Under the pieces are notes generated by a model. The model was not told the DNA's origin, searched no databases, and saw only the letters and a list, made by a program, of their open reading frames with translations. Shown piece by piece: positions 37,993 to 47,133 of a stretch of 64,000 nucleotides of DNA. Positions within the stretch are counted from its first letter, which is position 1. Every line of letters starts with the position of its first letter. The position numbers and the translations under genes were made by a program. Origin of the DNA: Allobosea sp. TND4EK4 (GTDB taxonomy: Bacteria; Pseudomonadota; Alphaproteobacteria; Rhizobiales; Beijerinckiaceae); the NCBI RefSeq assembly GCF_900156025.1, contig NZ_FTMO01000007.1, positions 62,001-126,000 of the forward strand, in the 5' to 3' direction.

Positions 37993-39861
37993 TCAGAAAT
38001 CGATGCCGTCGAAATCCGGCTCTGAATCGTCGAACAGGGGTTCGTCGCCATCCGGCAGGTAGTCCGGGCCGGAGGCTGCGGCGGCTGCATTCTCCGCAGC
38101 CTCGACAGCCCGCGGATCGCGGACATCGACGATGCGCGCGCCCGGGAAACGCTCCAGCACGGCCTTGACCGCGGGGTGGGCTGCCGCGTCGCTCTCGCGC
38201 CGGCCCTTGGCCGCGGCGACCTGCTCGCGCAGGGTCGCCCCGCCCTCGGCATTGACGACCGCCACCATCCAGGTCTGGCCGGTCCAGTCCTTCAACTTGC
38301 GGGACAGATCCTGCGCCAGCGTGCGCGAGGCGCCCTCCCCCAGCGAAAACTCGATACGGCCCGGCTCGAAGCGCACGGGACGGACGTCGCGCTCCAGCGC
38401 GACCTTCAAGCCGATCTCACGGTGCTGCGAGGCGAGCGCCACCACATCCTCCAGCGAGGCGACGATCGCCTGCGGCGCCGTGACGGCGCGAGGAGCTGCA
38501 ACGGGCATGGGATTGGCGCTGGCAAGGATCGGGCGCGCCGCAAGCGCCGTATTGCCACCGCCGGACGGCGGACGCGGCATGCCGCCTCCTTGCCCGCCTC
38601 CTTGCCCGCCGGAGCCCGAGCCCATGCCATCGCGGAGCATCCTCAAGGCTTCGTCCGGCGTCGGCAGATCGGCGGCGTGGGCGAGGCGCACCAGCACCAT
38701 CTCCGCGGCCATCACCGGCCGGTCGGCCTGCTTCACCTCGGCGATGCCCTTGAGCAGCATCTGCCAGGTGCGGGCGAGCACACGGACCGAGAGGCGCTGG
38801 GCGAAATCGCCGCCGCGCACGCGCTCGGCCTGGGCGAGCGTCGCGTCCTTCACCGCGTCCGGCACCAGCTTCAGCCGGGTGACCAGGTGGCTGAACTCGG
38901 CGAGGTCGGTCAGCACCACCACCGGATCGGCGCCGGCATCGTATTGCGCGCGCAACTCGCCGAGCGCGGCAGCGACATCGCCCTTCATCACCGATTCGAA
39001 CAGGTCAATGACGCGGGCCCGGTCGGCGAGGCCGAGCATGGAGCGGATGTCGTCGAGCGTGATGCGGCCGGCGGCATGCGCGATCGCCTGGTCGAGGATC
39101 GAGAGGGAATCGCGCACCGAACCCTCGGCCGCGCGAGCGACCGCCGCGAGAGCCTCCGCCTCGGCATCGACGCCCTCGGTGCCGCAGATGCCGGAGAGGT
39201 GGTTCACCAGCACGTCGGATTCGACACGGCGCAAATCGAAGCGCTGGCAGCGCGACAGCACGGTGATCGGCACCTTGCGGATCTCGGTGGTCGCGAAAAT
39301 GAACTTGGCGTGGGCCGGCGGCTCTTCCAGCGTCTTCAGCAGTGCGTTGAAGGCCGCCGTCGACATCATGTGCACTTCGTCGATGATGTAGACCTTGTAG
39401 CGCCCCGAGACCGGTGCGTACTGGATGCCCTCGATCAGCTGGCGGACATTCTCCACGCCGTTGTTGGAGGCGGCATCGAGTTCCATCACGTCGATATGCC
39501 GGCCCTCGATGATGTCGCGGCAATGGATGCCGAAATCGCGCAGATCGGTGGTCGGCGCGCCGCCGCCATCGGCCGTCTGGTAGTTGAGCGCACGGGCGAG
39601 GATGCGGGCGGTGGTGGTCTTTCCGACGCCGCGCACGCCGGTCAGCATCCAGGCCTGCGGGATGCGCCCCGCCGCGAAGGCGTTGGTGAGGGTGCGCACC
39701 ATCGCATCCTGGCCGATCAGGTCGCCGAAATGCGCCGGGCGATACTTGCGGGCGAGAACGCGATAGGGCGCGGAGGCCGCGGCCGGCACCGGCACGGGCG
39801 GCGGGTCGAAGCCGGCGAAACCCGGCTCGTCTGCGGTTGCGGCTTCGAACGTGTCGCTCAT
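37993..39861 (-). CDS. dnaX: DNA polymerase III subunit gamma/tau
   Basis: Clamp-loader ATPase core of the replisome. 622 residues. Walker A GVRGVGKTTTARI, Walker B IIDEVHMMS, sensor 1 FIFATTEIRKVP and SRCQRFDLRR. Most of the zinc-site cysteines of the E. coli protein are missing, as in other rhizobia. A low-complexity Gly/Pro linker near residue 415 joins the tau-specific C-terminal domain. I see no A-rich slippage site, so a separate gamma form by frameshift is unlikely. The SRP RNA gene lies just upstream. Confidence 0.93.
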   Translation of the reverse strand: MSDTFEAATADEPGFAGFDPPPVPVPAAASAPYRVLARKYRPAHFGDLIGQDAMVRTLTNAFAAGRIPQAWMLTGVRGVGKTTTARILARALNYQTADGGGAPTTDLRDFGIHCRDIIEGRHIDVMELDAASNNGVENVRQLIEGIQYAPVSGRYKVYIIDEVHMMSTAAFNALLKTLEEPPAHAKFIFATTEIRKVPITVLSRCQRFDLRRVESDVLVNHLSGICGTEGVDAEAEALAAVARAAEGSVRDSLSILDQAIAHAAGRITLDDIRSMLGLADRARVIDLFESVMKGDVAAALGELRAQYDAGADPVVVLTDLAEFSHLVTRLKLVPDAVKDATLAQAERVRGGDFAQRLSVRVLARTWQMLLKGIAEVKQADRPVMAAEMVLVRLAHAADLPTPDEALRMLRDGMGSGSGGQGGGQGGGMPRPPSGGGNTALAARPILASANPMPVAAPRAVTAPQAIVASLEDVVALASQHREIGLKVALERDVRPVRFEPGRIEFSLGEGASRTLAQDLSRKLKDWTGQTWMVAVVNAEGGATLREQVAAAKGRRESDAAAHPAVKAVLERFPGARIVDVRDPRAVEAAENAAAAASGPDYLPDGDEPLFDDSEPDFDGIDF

Positions 39862-39939
39862 GGAAACGGTTTCGCCAATCGGGCGGCGAGGGTCAATGCC
39901 GCCTCGGGCCCCGAGCCCGTCGAAGCATGCGGCGACGGT

Positions 39940-40034
39940 GGGAGGCTGGACGAAGACCCGTTCGGTCTCGTTAGGGCTGCTTCCTTCCGGACCTGACCCG
40001 GTTGGCGAGTGAGACGTCCCTCGCCAACCTCCCG
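39940..40034 (-). ncRNA. ffs: bacterial small SRP RNA (4.5S)
   Basis: The minus strand contains the invariant GGTCAGGTCCGGAAGGAAGC segment at about 39977-39996, the SRP54/Ffh-binding tetraloop and symmetric-loop region. The ends pair: 5' GGGAGG (40033-40028) with 3' CCTCCC (39945-39940). It works with Ffh and FtsY in co-translational membrane targeting. Its position directly beside dnaX is typical. A promoter sits immediately upstream. Confidence 0.93.
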
Positions 40035-40040
40035 GGCGCT

Positions 40041-40069
40041 ATATCGGGGATGTCGGAGCGAAGTGCAAG
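40041..40069 (-). promoter_or_regulatory. promoter of the SRP RNA gene
   Basis: On the minus strand, CTTGCA (40069-40064), 17-bp spacer, CGATAT (40046-40041). This is very close to the alphaproteobacterial CTTGAC-N17-CTATAT consensus. The expected start is about 7 nt downstream, exactly where the RNA's terminal stem begins. Confidence 0.7.
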
Positions 40070-40118
40070 CCGGCTCCGCAAAGGGCCGCGAAGCTTCGCC
40101 GCAGGCGCGGTTTCGGCA

Positions 40119-40147
40119 TTGACTTGGTACCGCCGATCCGCCATAAG
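40119..40147 (+). promoter_or_regulatory. promoter of rpmH-rnpA
   Basis: TTGACT, 17-bp spacer, CATAAG: a strong housekeeping promoter about 115 bp upstream of rpmH. It is divergent from the SRP RNA promoter with about 50 bp between them. Confidence 0.68.
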
Positions 40148-40263
40148 CCCGCGACTTGCGCAGCCTCCGGGCAGCGCGGAACCTTATTACATGACCGGTT
40201 CGGGCCGCTGCGCTACCTTCAGGGGCCGCGAGCGCCGCGCCGCCAAGTCCCCGGAGACGGACG

Positions 40264-40398
40264 ATGAAGAGAACCTATCAACCCAGCAAGCTGGTTCGCA
40301 AGCGCCGCCACGGCTACCGTGCCCGCATGGCGACGACCGGCGGCCGCAAGGTCATCGCCGCCCGCCGCGCGCACGGCCGCAAGCGCCTCTCGGCCTGA
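40264..40398 (+). CDS. rpmH: 50S ribosomal protein L34
   Basis: 44-residue, strongly basic protein [20 protein letters not shown]...[18 protein letters not shown], an almost textbook L34. It is preceded by GGAGACGG and a strong promoter and followed after 54 bp by rnpA, the conserved rpmH-rnpA-yidC order. Confidence 0.97.
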   Translation: MKRTYQPSKLVRKRRHGYRARMATTGGRKVIAARRAHGRKRLSA

Positions 40399-40452
40399 CG
40401 CCGATCGGCGCGTGAGCAGAACGCGCCCGTTCCGGAAGACAGGCCAATCGCC

Positions 40453-40857
40453 ATGCGCCTCGCCCGTCTGACGCAACGCAAGGAATTTCTGGCGGCGGCC
40501 GATCACGGCCGCCGCTTTCGTTCGTCCACCTTCCTGGTGCAGGTGCGCGATGCCGCGCCCGATGAAGAGCGGGGCGGACTGAAGCTCGGTCTGACCGCCT
40601 CGCGCAAAACCGGCAACGCCGTCAAGCGCAACCGCATTCGCCGCCGCCTGCGGGCCGCCGCGGAGCAGGCGCTGCGCGACCAGGCCGATCGGCGCTGCGA
40701 CGTCGTGATCGTCGCGCGCGCCGAGACGATCGGCGCCGACTTCCGGAGCCTCGTCGCCGATCTTTCGGTTGCCATCGACCGGGCGAGGCCGCAAAAGCCC
40801 CGCACCGACAGGCGTGCGTCCAAGCCGCCCCACGCGCCCCAGCCTTCATCCGTCTGA
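40453..40857 (+). CDS. rnpA: ribonuclease P protein component
   Basis: Protein subunit of RNase P, which removes 5' leaders of tRNAs. 134 residues, basic. The RNR motif KTGNAVKRNRIRRRLRAAAEQ and the N-terminal RLTQRKEFLAAADHGRRF are diagnostic. The C-terminal tail is Pro/Arg-rich. yidC follows after 33 bp; the small yidD gene usually found between them in other bacteria is not there. Confidence 0.94.
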   Translation: MRLARLTQRKEFLAAADHGRRFRSSTFLVQVRDAAPDEERGGLKLGLTASRKTGNAVKRNRIRRRLRAAAEQALRDQADRRCDVVIVARAETIGADFRSLVADLSVAIDRARPQKPRTDRRASKPPHAPQPSSV

Positions 40858-40890
40858 CCCAGCCGGAACCAGCGAGATCCGTTTCCGATC

Positions 40891-42789
40891 ATGATGAAAG
40901 AAGACAACCGCAATCTGCTGCTGGCGATCGCCCTGTCGGTCGTCATCCTGCTCGGCTGGCAGTTCTTCTACGCCAAGCCGCAGATGGAGAAGCAGCAGGA
41001 AATCGCCCGGCAGAACCAGCAGACGCAAACCCAGGCCGCGTCCGCAGGCGCGAGCAATCCGGCCGCGACGGCAGCACCGCCCGGCCAGGCGCCGGGTTCG
41101 GCCGCGCCTCAGACGGCGCCGGGTTCGGCAGCCGCCCTGGTCTCCGGCACGCGCGAGCAGGCGCTCGCTGCGAGCCCGCGCATCAAGATCGATACCCCGA
41201 AGATCGCGGGCTCCATCTCGCTCGCAGGCGGGCGCATCGACGATGTCTCGCTCAAGGCCTATCGCGAGACGGTCGATCCCAACAGCCCGATCATCGTGCT
41301 GCTCTCGCCGGCCGGCGGCCCCAACGCCTATTACTCGGATTTCGGCTGGGTCGCGGCGCCGGGCAGCAACATGCCCGTGCCCAATGCGACGACGCTCTGG
41401 ACGGCCGACAAGCAGGTGCTGACGCCTGGCCAGCCGGTGACGCTGACATGGGACAACGGCCAGGGCCTGACCTTCAAGCGCATCGTCAATGTCGATGCGA
41501 ACGCGATGTTCCAGATCCGCGACGAGGTCGAGAACAAGAGCGGCAACACCGTCACGTTGTTCCCTTACGGACAGGTCGTGCGCCAGGGCAAGCCGCATAC
41601 GCTCGGCTATTACGTGCTGCATGAAGGCCTCGTCGGCTATGTCGGCGAGAAGGACGGCCTGCAGGAGTGGACCTACGACAAGCTCGACAAGGAGCCGGCG
41701 TTGGCGCCCGGCACCGTCGGCAGGGTCTGGAAGGATGCGGTCGGCGGCTGGGTCGGCATCACCGACAAGTATTGGGCCGCGGCGGTCATCCCCGACCAGC
41801 AACGCAAGTTCGAGGGACGCTTCTCCTCGGTGCAGACCGGTTCGGAGCGCACCTATCAGGCGGACTTCCTGGGCGAGGCCGTCGCGCTTGCGCCGGGCGC
41901 CTCGACCGCCTCGCAGTCCCGGCTCTTCGCCGGCGCCAAGGAGGTCGCGGCGATCAACGGCTATGAGGACAGCCAGCACATCAAGCGCTTCGATCTGCTG
42001 ATCGACTGGGGCTGGTTCTACTTCTTCACCAAGCCGCTCTTCGTCGTGCTCGACTGGATCTACAAGCATGTCGGCAATTTCGGCGTCGCCATCCTGATCG
42101 TCACGGTGCTCCTGAAGGGCCTGTTCTTCCCGCTCGCCAACAAGTCCTACGCCTCGATGGCGAAGATGAAGGCGATGCAGCCGGAGATGACGGCCATCCG
42201 CGAACGCTACGCGGACGACAAGATGAAGCAGCAGCAGGCTCTGATGGAGCTGTACAAGACGCAGAAGATCAATCCGGTCGCGGGCTGCTGGCCCGTGCTG
42301 CTGCAGATCCCGGTGTTCTTCGCGCTCTACAAGATCCTGTTCATCACCATCGAGATGCGGCATGCGCCGTTCTTCGGCTGGATTCACGATCTGGCGGCGC
42401 CGGACCCGACCAACCTGTTCAACCTGTTCGGGCTGATCCCCTTCACGCCGCCGTCGATGCTCCATCTCGGTGCCTGGCCGATCATCATGGGCATCACGAT
42501 GTTCATCCAGATGAAGATGAACCCGGAGCCGCCGGACCCGGTGCAGAAGATGATGTTCACCTGGATGCCGGTGTTCTTCACATTCCTGCTCGGCTCGTTC
42601 CCCGCCGGCCTGGTGATCTACTGGAGCTGGAACAACCTGCTCTCGGTCACCCAGCAGGGCTACATCATGAAGAAGAACGGCGTGAAGATCGAACTCTTCG
42701 ACAACATCAAGGGCATGTTCGGCAAGAAGCCGCCGCCGGCCACTGCGGTGGCGGCTCCGGCCAAGCCGGCCAACACCAACAAGAAGTGA
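40891..42789 (+). CDS. yidC: membrane protein insertase YidC
   Basis: 632 residues. N-terminal signal anchor (about residues 8-26: [18 protein letters not shown]), a Gln/Ala/Pro-rich linker, the periplasmic beta-supersandwich domain (about 80-350) and the conserved five-helix core with [32 protein letters not shown], the cytoplasmic [11 protein letters not shown] hairpin and [15 protein letters not shown] [14 protein letters not shown]. It inserts membrane proteins alone or with Sec, and cooperates with the SRP whose RNA lies nearby. The ATG at 40891 is followed by a second ATG; either could start. Confidence 0.95.
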   Translation: MMKEDNRNLLLAIALSVVILLGWQFFYAKPQMEKQQEIARQNQQTQTQAASAGASNPAATAAPPGQAPGSAAPQTAPGSAAALVSGTREQALAASPRIKIDTPKIAGSISLAGGRIDDVSLKAYRETVDPNSPIIVLLSPAGGPNAYYSDFGWVAAPGSNMPVPNATTLWTADKQVLTPGQPVTLTWDNGQGLTFKRIVNVDANAMFQIRDEVENKSGNTVTLFPYGQVVRQGKPHTLGYYVLHEGLVGYVGEKDGLQEWTYDKLDKEPALAPGTVGRVWKDAVGGWVGITDKYWAAAVIPDQQRKFEGRFSSVQTGSERTYQADFLGEAVALAPGASTASQSRLFAGAKEVAAINGYEDSQHIKRFDLLIDWGWFYFFTKPLFVVLDWIYKHVGNFGVAILIVTVLLKGLFFPLANKSYASMAKMKAMQPEMTAIRERYADDKMKQQQALMELYKTQKINPVAGCWPVLLQIPVFFALYKILFITIEMRHAPFFGWIHDLAAPDPTNLFNLFGLIPFTPPSMLHLGAWPIIMGITMFIQMKMNPEPPDPVQKMMFTWMPVFFTFLLGSFPAGLVIYWSWNNLLSVTQQGYIMKKNGVKIELFDNIKGMFGKKPPPATAVAAPAKPANTNKK

Positions 42790-42791
42790 GG

Positions 42792-42868
42792 CAATAGGGA
42801 GCAGGCAGTCGGCAGCGGGGACCCTTTCGACTGCCGCCTGCCGACTCCATTGCCGACTGCCCTGCGAA
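42792..42868. repeat. heptamer-based palindromic element C (GGCAGTn type)
   Basis: The left arm reads GGCAATA, GGGAGCA, GGCAGTC, GGCAGCG. The right arm contains CGACTGC, CGCCTGC, CGACTCC and ATTGCCGACTGCC. It lies between yidC and the acetyltransferase gene. It is a diverged relative of the element at 14851-14925. Confidence 0.7.
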
Positions 42869-42872
42869 GCTG

Positions 42873-43505
42873 ATGCCCCTGCCAGACCCGCAGACGCGCC
42901 ACCCTATCCCGGGCTGGAAAGGCACCGCCTTCCTGAAGGCCGTGGTCGACCACCCGCTGATCGAGGTCGGCGACTACAGCTATTACGACGACTCGCGTGG
43001 GCCGGAGCATTTCGTCGCCCGCTGCGTGCGCTACCATTTCGACTTCATCGGCGACCGGCTGATCATCGGGAAGTTCGTCGCGATCGCGCAGGCGGCCCAA
43101 TTCGTGATGAACGGGGCCAACCATCCGCTCGGCGGCTTCTCGACCTATCCGTTCCAGATGTTCGGCCTCGGGGATGCAGCCGAGCTGAAGCGCCCCGGCG
43201 CGAACAACCGCGGCGACATGGTGATCGGCAACGATGTCTGGATCGGCCGCGAGGCGGTGATCATGCCGGGCGTGACGATCGGCGACGGCGCCATCATCGG
43301 CACACGGGCGCAGGTGACGAAGGACGTGCCGCCCTACGCGGTCGTCGCCGGCAATCCGGGCCGGGTCGTGAAGATGCGCTTTGCGCCCGAGATCGTCGCG
43401 GAACTGCTGGCGATCCGCTGGTGGGACTGGGACGCGGACAGGATCGCGCGCAACCTCGCCGCGATCCAGAGCGCGGACATCGACGCGCTGCGCGCGGCGG
43501 TGTAG
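42873..43505 (+). CDS. CatB/Vat-type hexapeptide O-acetyltransferase
   Basis: 210 residues of left-handed beta-helix (hexapeptide) type. GDYSYYDDSRGPEHFVARCVRYHF and the catalytic-His loop NHPLGGFSTYPF are typical of the xenobiotic acetyltransferase branch (CatB, VatD). The coil continues with VIGNDVWIGREAVIMPGVTIGDGAIIGTRAQV. Members acetylate chloramphenicol or streptogramin A, but many chromosomal ones have unknown acceptors, so resistance should not be assumed. It lies between yidC and engB, interrupting a conserved pair. Confidence 0.87.
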   Translation: MPLPDPQTRHPIPGWKGTAFLKAVVDHPLIEVGDYSYYDDSRGPEHFVARCVRYHFDFIGDRLIIGKFVAIAQAAQFVMNGANHPLGGFSTYPFQMFGLGDAAELKRPGANNRGDMVIGNDVWIGREAVIMPGVTIGDGAIIGTRAQVTKDVPPYAVVAGNPGRVVKMRFAPEIVAELLAIRWWDWDADRIARNLAAIQSADIDALRAAV

Positions 43506-43515
43506 GCAGAACGCC

Positions 43516-44181
43516 ATGACCACCGCAACCACCAAACCCTATGACGCCGAGGAGATCGAGGCGGCCCGCAAGCTCTTCGAGGGGCCGTGGGATTTCGTCT
43601 GGGCCTCGACGAAGATCGACGACCTGCCGCCGATGGTCGGCCAGGAGATCGCCTTCGCGGGCCGTTCCAATGTCGGCAAGTCGAGCCTGATCAACGCGCT
43701 GACGCGGCGCAACGCCCTGGCGCGCACCTCGCATACGCCGGGCCGCACCCAGCAGCTGAACTTCTTCCGCCAGACCGACGACGCGGAGCGGCTGACCATC
43801 GTCGACATGCCGGGCTATGGCTATGCCGCCGTCGGCAAGGAGAAGGTCGCGGCCTGGACCCGGCTGATCCACGACTATCTGCGCGGACGCTCCAATCTGA
43901 TGCGCGTCTATGTGCTGATCGACGCACGCCACGGCATCAAGGATGTCGACGGCGCGGTGCTGGAGACGCTCGACAAGGCCGCCGTCTCCTATCAGGTGGT
44001 GCTGACCAAGGCCGATGCGCTCAAAGCCTCCGAGCAGCAGTTCATGGCGGAGGCGACCTATGACGAGATCAAGCGCCGCCCGGCCGCGTTCCCGGAGGTG
44101 CTGCTAACCTCGAGCGAGAAAGGGCTCGGCATCCCCGAGCTGCGCGCCGCGATCGGCCGCGTGCTGGGCGAGCGCAGCTGA
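43516..44181 (+). CDS. engB: ribosome biogenesis GTPase YihA/YsxC (EngB)
   Basis: Essential GTPase for 50S subunit assembly. 221 residues. G1 AFAGRSNVGKSSLIN, switch I HTPGRTQQLNFF, G3 IVDMPGYGYA, G4 VLTKADAL, G5 LLTSSEKG. I chose the ATG at 43516, ten bases after the preceding stop. Position between yidC and argB is the standard alphaproteobacterial arrangement. Confidence 0.95.
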   Translation: MTTATTKPYDAEEIEAARKLFEGPWDFVWASTKIDDLPPMVGQEIAFAGRSNVGKSSLINALTRRNALARTSHTPGRTQQLNFFRQTDDAERLTIVDMPGYGYAAVGKEKVAAWTRLIHDYLRGRSNLMRVYVLIDARHGIKDVDGAVLETLDKAAVSYQVVLTKADALKASEQQFMAEATYDEIKRRPAAFPEVLLTSSEKGLGIPELRAAIGRVLGERS

Positions 44182-44299
44182 GCCGCGCAAGCGCCGGACG
44201 AGCCATGAAATCTTTACGTTGCCCGGGCAGGATATCGACTTGCCGTGGCGACGGCCGGGGTTCGTCGACCCGGAGCCCGCGGCCGGCTGGGGAGCCCTT

Positions 44300-45535
44300 A
44301 TGCCTTTCTCGATCAGACTGTCCTCACTTGTCGCCCTGCTGGCGGCCGCTCTGGCACTCGCAACGCCTGCCCTGGCGCAACAGCCGGCAGCCCCGGTCTC
44401 GGCCAAGGCCGCCCCCATCAAGGTCGCATCCGGCGTCCAGTACGAGCTGATCGGGCGCTGGGACGTCGCCAAGCTCAACCAGATCCTGACGACAGACACC
44501 CCGAAATTCGCGGGAATCACCGTCGCCTATACCCCCGCGCGCAACGCGGTTAAGCTCTACCGCGTGAGCTATCCGTCGGTCGTGCCCGAGCAGGGCAACC
44601 GGCCGATCGCCGCCACCGGCCTTCTGGCGGTTCCCGACACGGCCGATACGGTCTTTCCGATGGTGTCCTACCAGCACGGCACGGTCTACGGAAAGGAGCA
44701 GGTGCCCTCCTTCCCGGATCAGTCGCCGGAGACGCAGCTGATGATCGCCCAGTTCGCCGGGCAGGGCTATCTCGTCACCGGGGCCGATTATTTCGGCATG
44801 GGCGCGTCGAAGGAGCCCGAAGGCTATCTCGTCAAGGGCAGCCACCAGCAGGCGACCTATGATATGCTGGTCGCGAGCCGCGCCGTGCTCGCCGATCTCA
44901 AGCTCGCCGACAGCAAGCTCTTCCTCAGCGGCTGGTCGCAGGGCGGCTTCGTCACGCTGGCGATGCTGGAGAGGCTCGAGGCGGTCGGCATGCCGGTGAA
45001 GGCCGCGACCACCGCCAGCGCCCCCGCCGACGCGTTCGCCGCCTTCAACGGCTTCCTGAACTTTCCGCGCAAGATCGACGCGAACTGGATCACGACGATC
45101 TTCATCCTCAACGTGTTCTCGCTCGAGAACTACCACAACATGCCCGGCCTCGCGCGGTCACTCCTGACCGACGAGACGTTCGAGATCTCGCGCAAGGCCT
45201 ATCTGCGCGAGCCCTTCGATCCGGCCGCTATCCCCACAGATTTGAAGAAGCTGATCCGGCCGGAATATTTCGACCCGCAGTTCTTCGCCCACTCGGCCTA
45301 TGGCCGTCTGGTGGCACAGACCAACGCCTATCGCTGGGTGATCAAGACGCCGGTGCGGACCTATTACGGCCTCACCGATGAGGCGATCCGCATCGAGATC
45401 GGCCAATTGCCGATGACCTATCAGAAGGCGATCGGCAACGACAAGGTCGAGGCCATTCCGACCGGCGACACCAGCCATCGCGGCACCTTCGCCACGGCCG
45501 TGCCGCAGTGGAAAAGCTGGTTCGACGCGCAGTAA
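44300..45535 (+). CDS. secreted alpha/beta hydrolase, lipase-like
   Basis: 411 residues with a Sec signal peptide (about residues 1-26, ending ATPALAQ). The nucleophile elbow is GWSQGGF; conserved loops include VSYQHGTVYGK and TGADYFGMGASKEP, and a late TGDTSHRGTF could supply the catalytic histidine. This matches secreted lipase/feruloyl-esterase-like hydrolases. I chose the ATG at 44300 because it starts the signal peptide and follows GGGGAG; the longer frame begins at TTG 44219. It lies between engB and argB, an unusual place. Confidence 0.82.
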   Translation: MPFSIRLSSLVALLAAALALATPALAQQPAAPVSAKAAPIKVASGVQYELIGRWDVAKLNQILTTDTPKFAGITVAYTPARNAVKLYRVSYPSVVPEQGNRPIAATGLLAVPDTADTVFPMVSYQHGTVYGKEQVPSFPDQSPETQLMIAQFAGQGYLVTGADYFGMGASKEPEGYLVKGSHQQATYDMLVASRAVLADLKLADSKLFLSGWSQGGFVTLAMLERLEAVGMPVKAATTASAPADAFAAFNGFLNFPRKIDANWITTIFILNVFSLENYHNMPGLARSLLTDETFEISRKAYLREPFDPAAIPTDLKKLIRPEYFDPQFFAHSAYGRLVAQTNAYRWVIKTPVRTYYGLTDEAIRIEIGQLPMTYQKAIGNDKVEAIPTGDTSHRGTFATAVPQWKSWFDAQ

Positions 45536-45608
45536 GCGCGGCATCAGGGCCGCTTGACCGGCTGGCGCCGCTGCGGCTTGGTCCGCCGGCCCCAGCCGGA
45601 GAGCCTCG

Positions 45609-45977
45609 ATGACAGCCGCCCGCATTCACCTCGCCCTCGCCGGCCTGATGGGACTGGCCGGCGTCGCGTTACTGGCTGCGGCCGCGCATGTCACCGGCGC
45701 GGCGAATGCCCAGACGGCCGGGCAGATGCTGCTGTTCCACGCCTCCGTGGTCTTCGGCGCGACGGCGGCGCGCAAGGGCGGCTTCCTGCACGACCTGCTG
45801 GCACGGATCGCGCTCTCGGCGATCATCTTCGGGGCCGCGCTCTTCGCCGCCGATCTGGCGCGGCGCGGCTTCGCCAATGAGGCCCTGTTTCCGCGCGCGG
45901 CGCCGATCGGCGGCTGGTTCATGCTGGGGGGCTGGCTTGGCCTGTCCATCGCGGCCGTGCTGCCGAAACGCGGCTGA
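45609..45977 (+). CDS. DUF423 family membrane protein
   Basis: 122 residues with four predicted transmembrane helices. LALAGLMGLAGVALLAAAAHV at the N terminus and the PIGGWFMLGGWLGLSIAAV end are DUF423 features (YgdD-like). Function is unknown. It sits 73 bp after the lipase-like gene and 84 bp before argB. Confidence 0.83.
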   Translation: MTAARIHLALAGLMGLAGVALLAAAAHVTGAANAQTAGQMLLFHASVVFGATAARKGGFLHDLLARIALSAIIFGAALFAADLARRGFANEALFPRAAPIGGWFMLGGWLGLSIAAVLPKRG

Positions 45978-46061
45978 TCTGCCGCGCGCGTCCTTCCGCC
46001 GCCGCGAAACTTCGGCTAGAAGCGCCCCGCATTTTCCTTGCGGCCGTGCGGAGCCTCCCGA

Positions 46062-46958
46062 ATGACCGATCTGCCCCAACTCACGCCGTCGCAATCGGCC
46101 GATCTGCTCGTCCAGGCACTGCCGCACATGCAGCGCTACGACCAGGAAGTGATCGTCATCAAATATGGCGGCAACGCCATGGGTGACGCGGCCACCGCCG
46201 AGGATTTCGCCGAGGATATCGTGCTGCTCGAGCAGTCGGGCCTGAAGCCGGTCGTCTGCCACGGGGGCGGGCCGCAGATCGCGGCGATGCTGAAGAAGCT
46301 CGGCATCCAGTCCGAGTTCAAGCAGGGCTTGCGCGTCACCGACGAGGCGACGGTCGAGGTGGTCGAGATGGTCCTCGCCGGCTCGGTCAACAAGGAGATC
46401 GTCGGCTATATCTCCCGTGAGGGCGGCCGGGCTATCGGGCTCTGCGGCAAGGATGGCAACATGGTCACCGCGCGCAAGGTGACGCGGACCATCGTCGATC
46501 CCGATTCCAAGATCGAGGAGGTTCTCGACCTCGGCTTCGTCGGCGAGCCGGACAAGGTGAGCACGGGCGTGCTCGATGCGGTGCTCAAGGCCGAGCTGAT
46601 CCCGGTTCTGGCGCCGGTCTGCGCCGCCGAGGATGGCCAGACCTACAACGTGAACGCCGACACCTTCGCGGGTGCGATCGCGGGCGCGCTCAACGCCAAG
46701 CGTCTGCTGCTGCTGACCGACGTTCCCGGCGTGCTCAACAAGAACAAGGAGCTGATCCCGGAGCTCACCGTCGAGGAATGCCGCCGCCTGATCGCGGACG
46801 GCACCATCTCAGGCGGCATGATCCCAAAGATCGAAACCTGCATCTACGCGCTGGAAAAGGGCGTGGAAGCCGTCGTCATCCTCGACGGGAAGGTGCCGCA
46901 TGCGGTGCTAATCGAGCTCTTCACCGATACGGGCGCGGGCACGATCATCCGGCGCTGA
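46062..46958 (+). CDS. argB: acetylglutamate kinase
   Basis: Second step of arginine synthesis: phosphorylates N-acetylglutamate. 298 residues. The N-terminal YGGNAM lysine/Gly loop ([13 protein letters not shown]), the substrate pocket [13 protein letters not shown], and the C-terminal [12 protein letters not shown] and [14 protein letters not shown] blocks are standard. The N-terminal helix ([21 protein letters not shown]) is that of arginine-sensitive hexameric NAGKs, so feedback inhibition is likely. I chose the ATG at 46062. Confidence 0.95.
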   Translation: MTDLPQLTPSQSADLLVQALPHMQRYDQEVIVIKYGGNAMGDAATAEDFAEDIVLLEQSGLKPVVCHGGGPQIAAMLKKLGIQSEFKQGLRVTDEATVEVVEMVLAGSVNKEIVGYISREGGRAIGLCGKDGNMVTARKVTRTIVDPDSKIEEVLDLGFVGEPDKVSTGVLDAVLKAELIPVLAPVCAAEDGQTYNVNADTFAGAIAGALNAKRLLLLTDVPGVLNKNKELIPELTVEECRRLIADGTISGGMIPKIETCIYALEKGVEAVVILDGKVPHAVLIELFTDTGAGTIIRR

Positions 46959-46968
46959 AGAGCCCGAA

Positions 46969-47061
46969 CGTCATTCTCGGGCGGAGCAAAGCTCCGACCC
47001 GAGAATCTCGCAAGGGGAAACACTGGTTTCAGAGATGCTCGGGTCGAGCCCGGGCATGACG
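46969..47061. repeat. compound REP-like palindrome between argB and the nucleotidase gene
   Basis: Outer CGTCAT / ATGACG enclose two hairpins. The first (46973-47006) pairs ATTCTCGGG with CCCGAGAAT and GGAGC with GCTCC. The second pairs GCTCGGG with CCCGGGC. Fragments of similar sequence occur at 5305 and 49217. Confidence 0.65.
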
Positions 47062-47133
47062 GGCTTGGCGCTTCATTAAACCTCCGCGAACGACTTGCGC
47101 CGCAGAATCGGACTCGCCACATCTGCAGGTCCG

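Noticed and set aside
37993..39861. Programmed frameshift in dnaX
   Set aside because: No A-rich slippery heptamer with downstream hairpin is apparent in the GC-rich gene; the full-length product is uninterrupted.
40858..40890. yidD between rnpA and yidC
   Set aside because: Only 33 bp separate the two genes, too short for yidD.
42873..43505. Calling the hexapeptide acetyltransferase an antibiotic-resistance gene
   Set aside because: The family includes CatB and Vat enzymes, but chromosomal members in housekeeping regions often have other acceptors; sequence alone does not support resistance.
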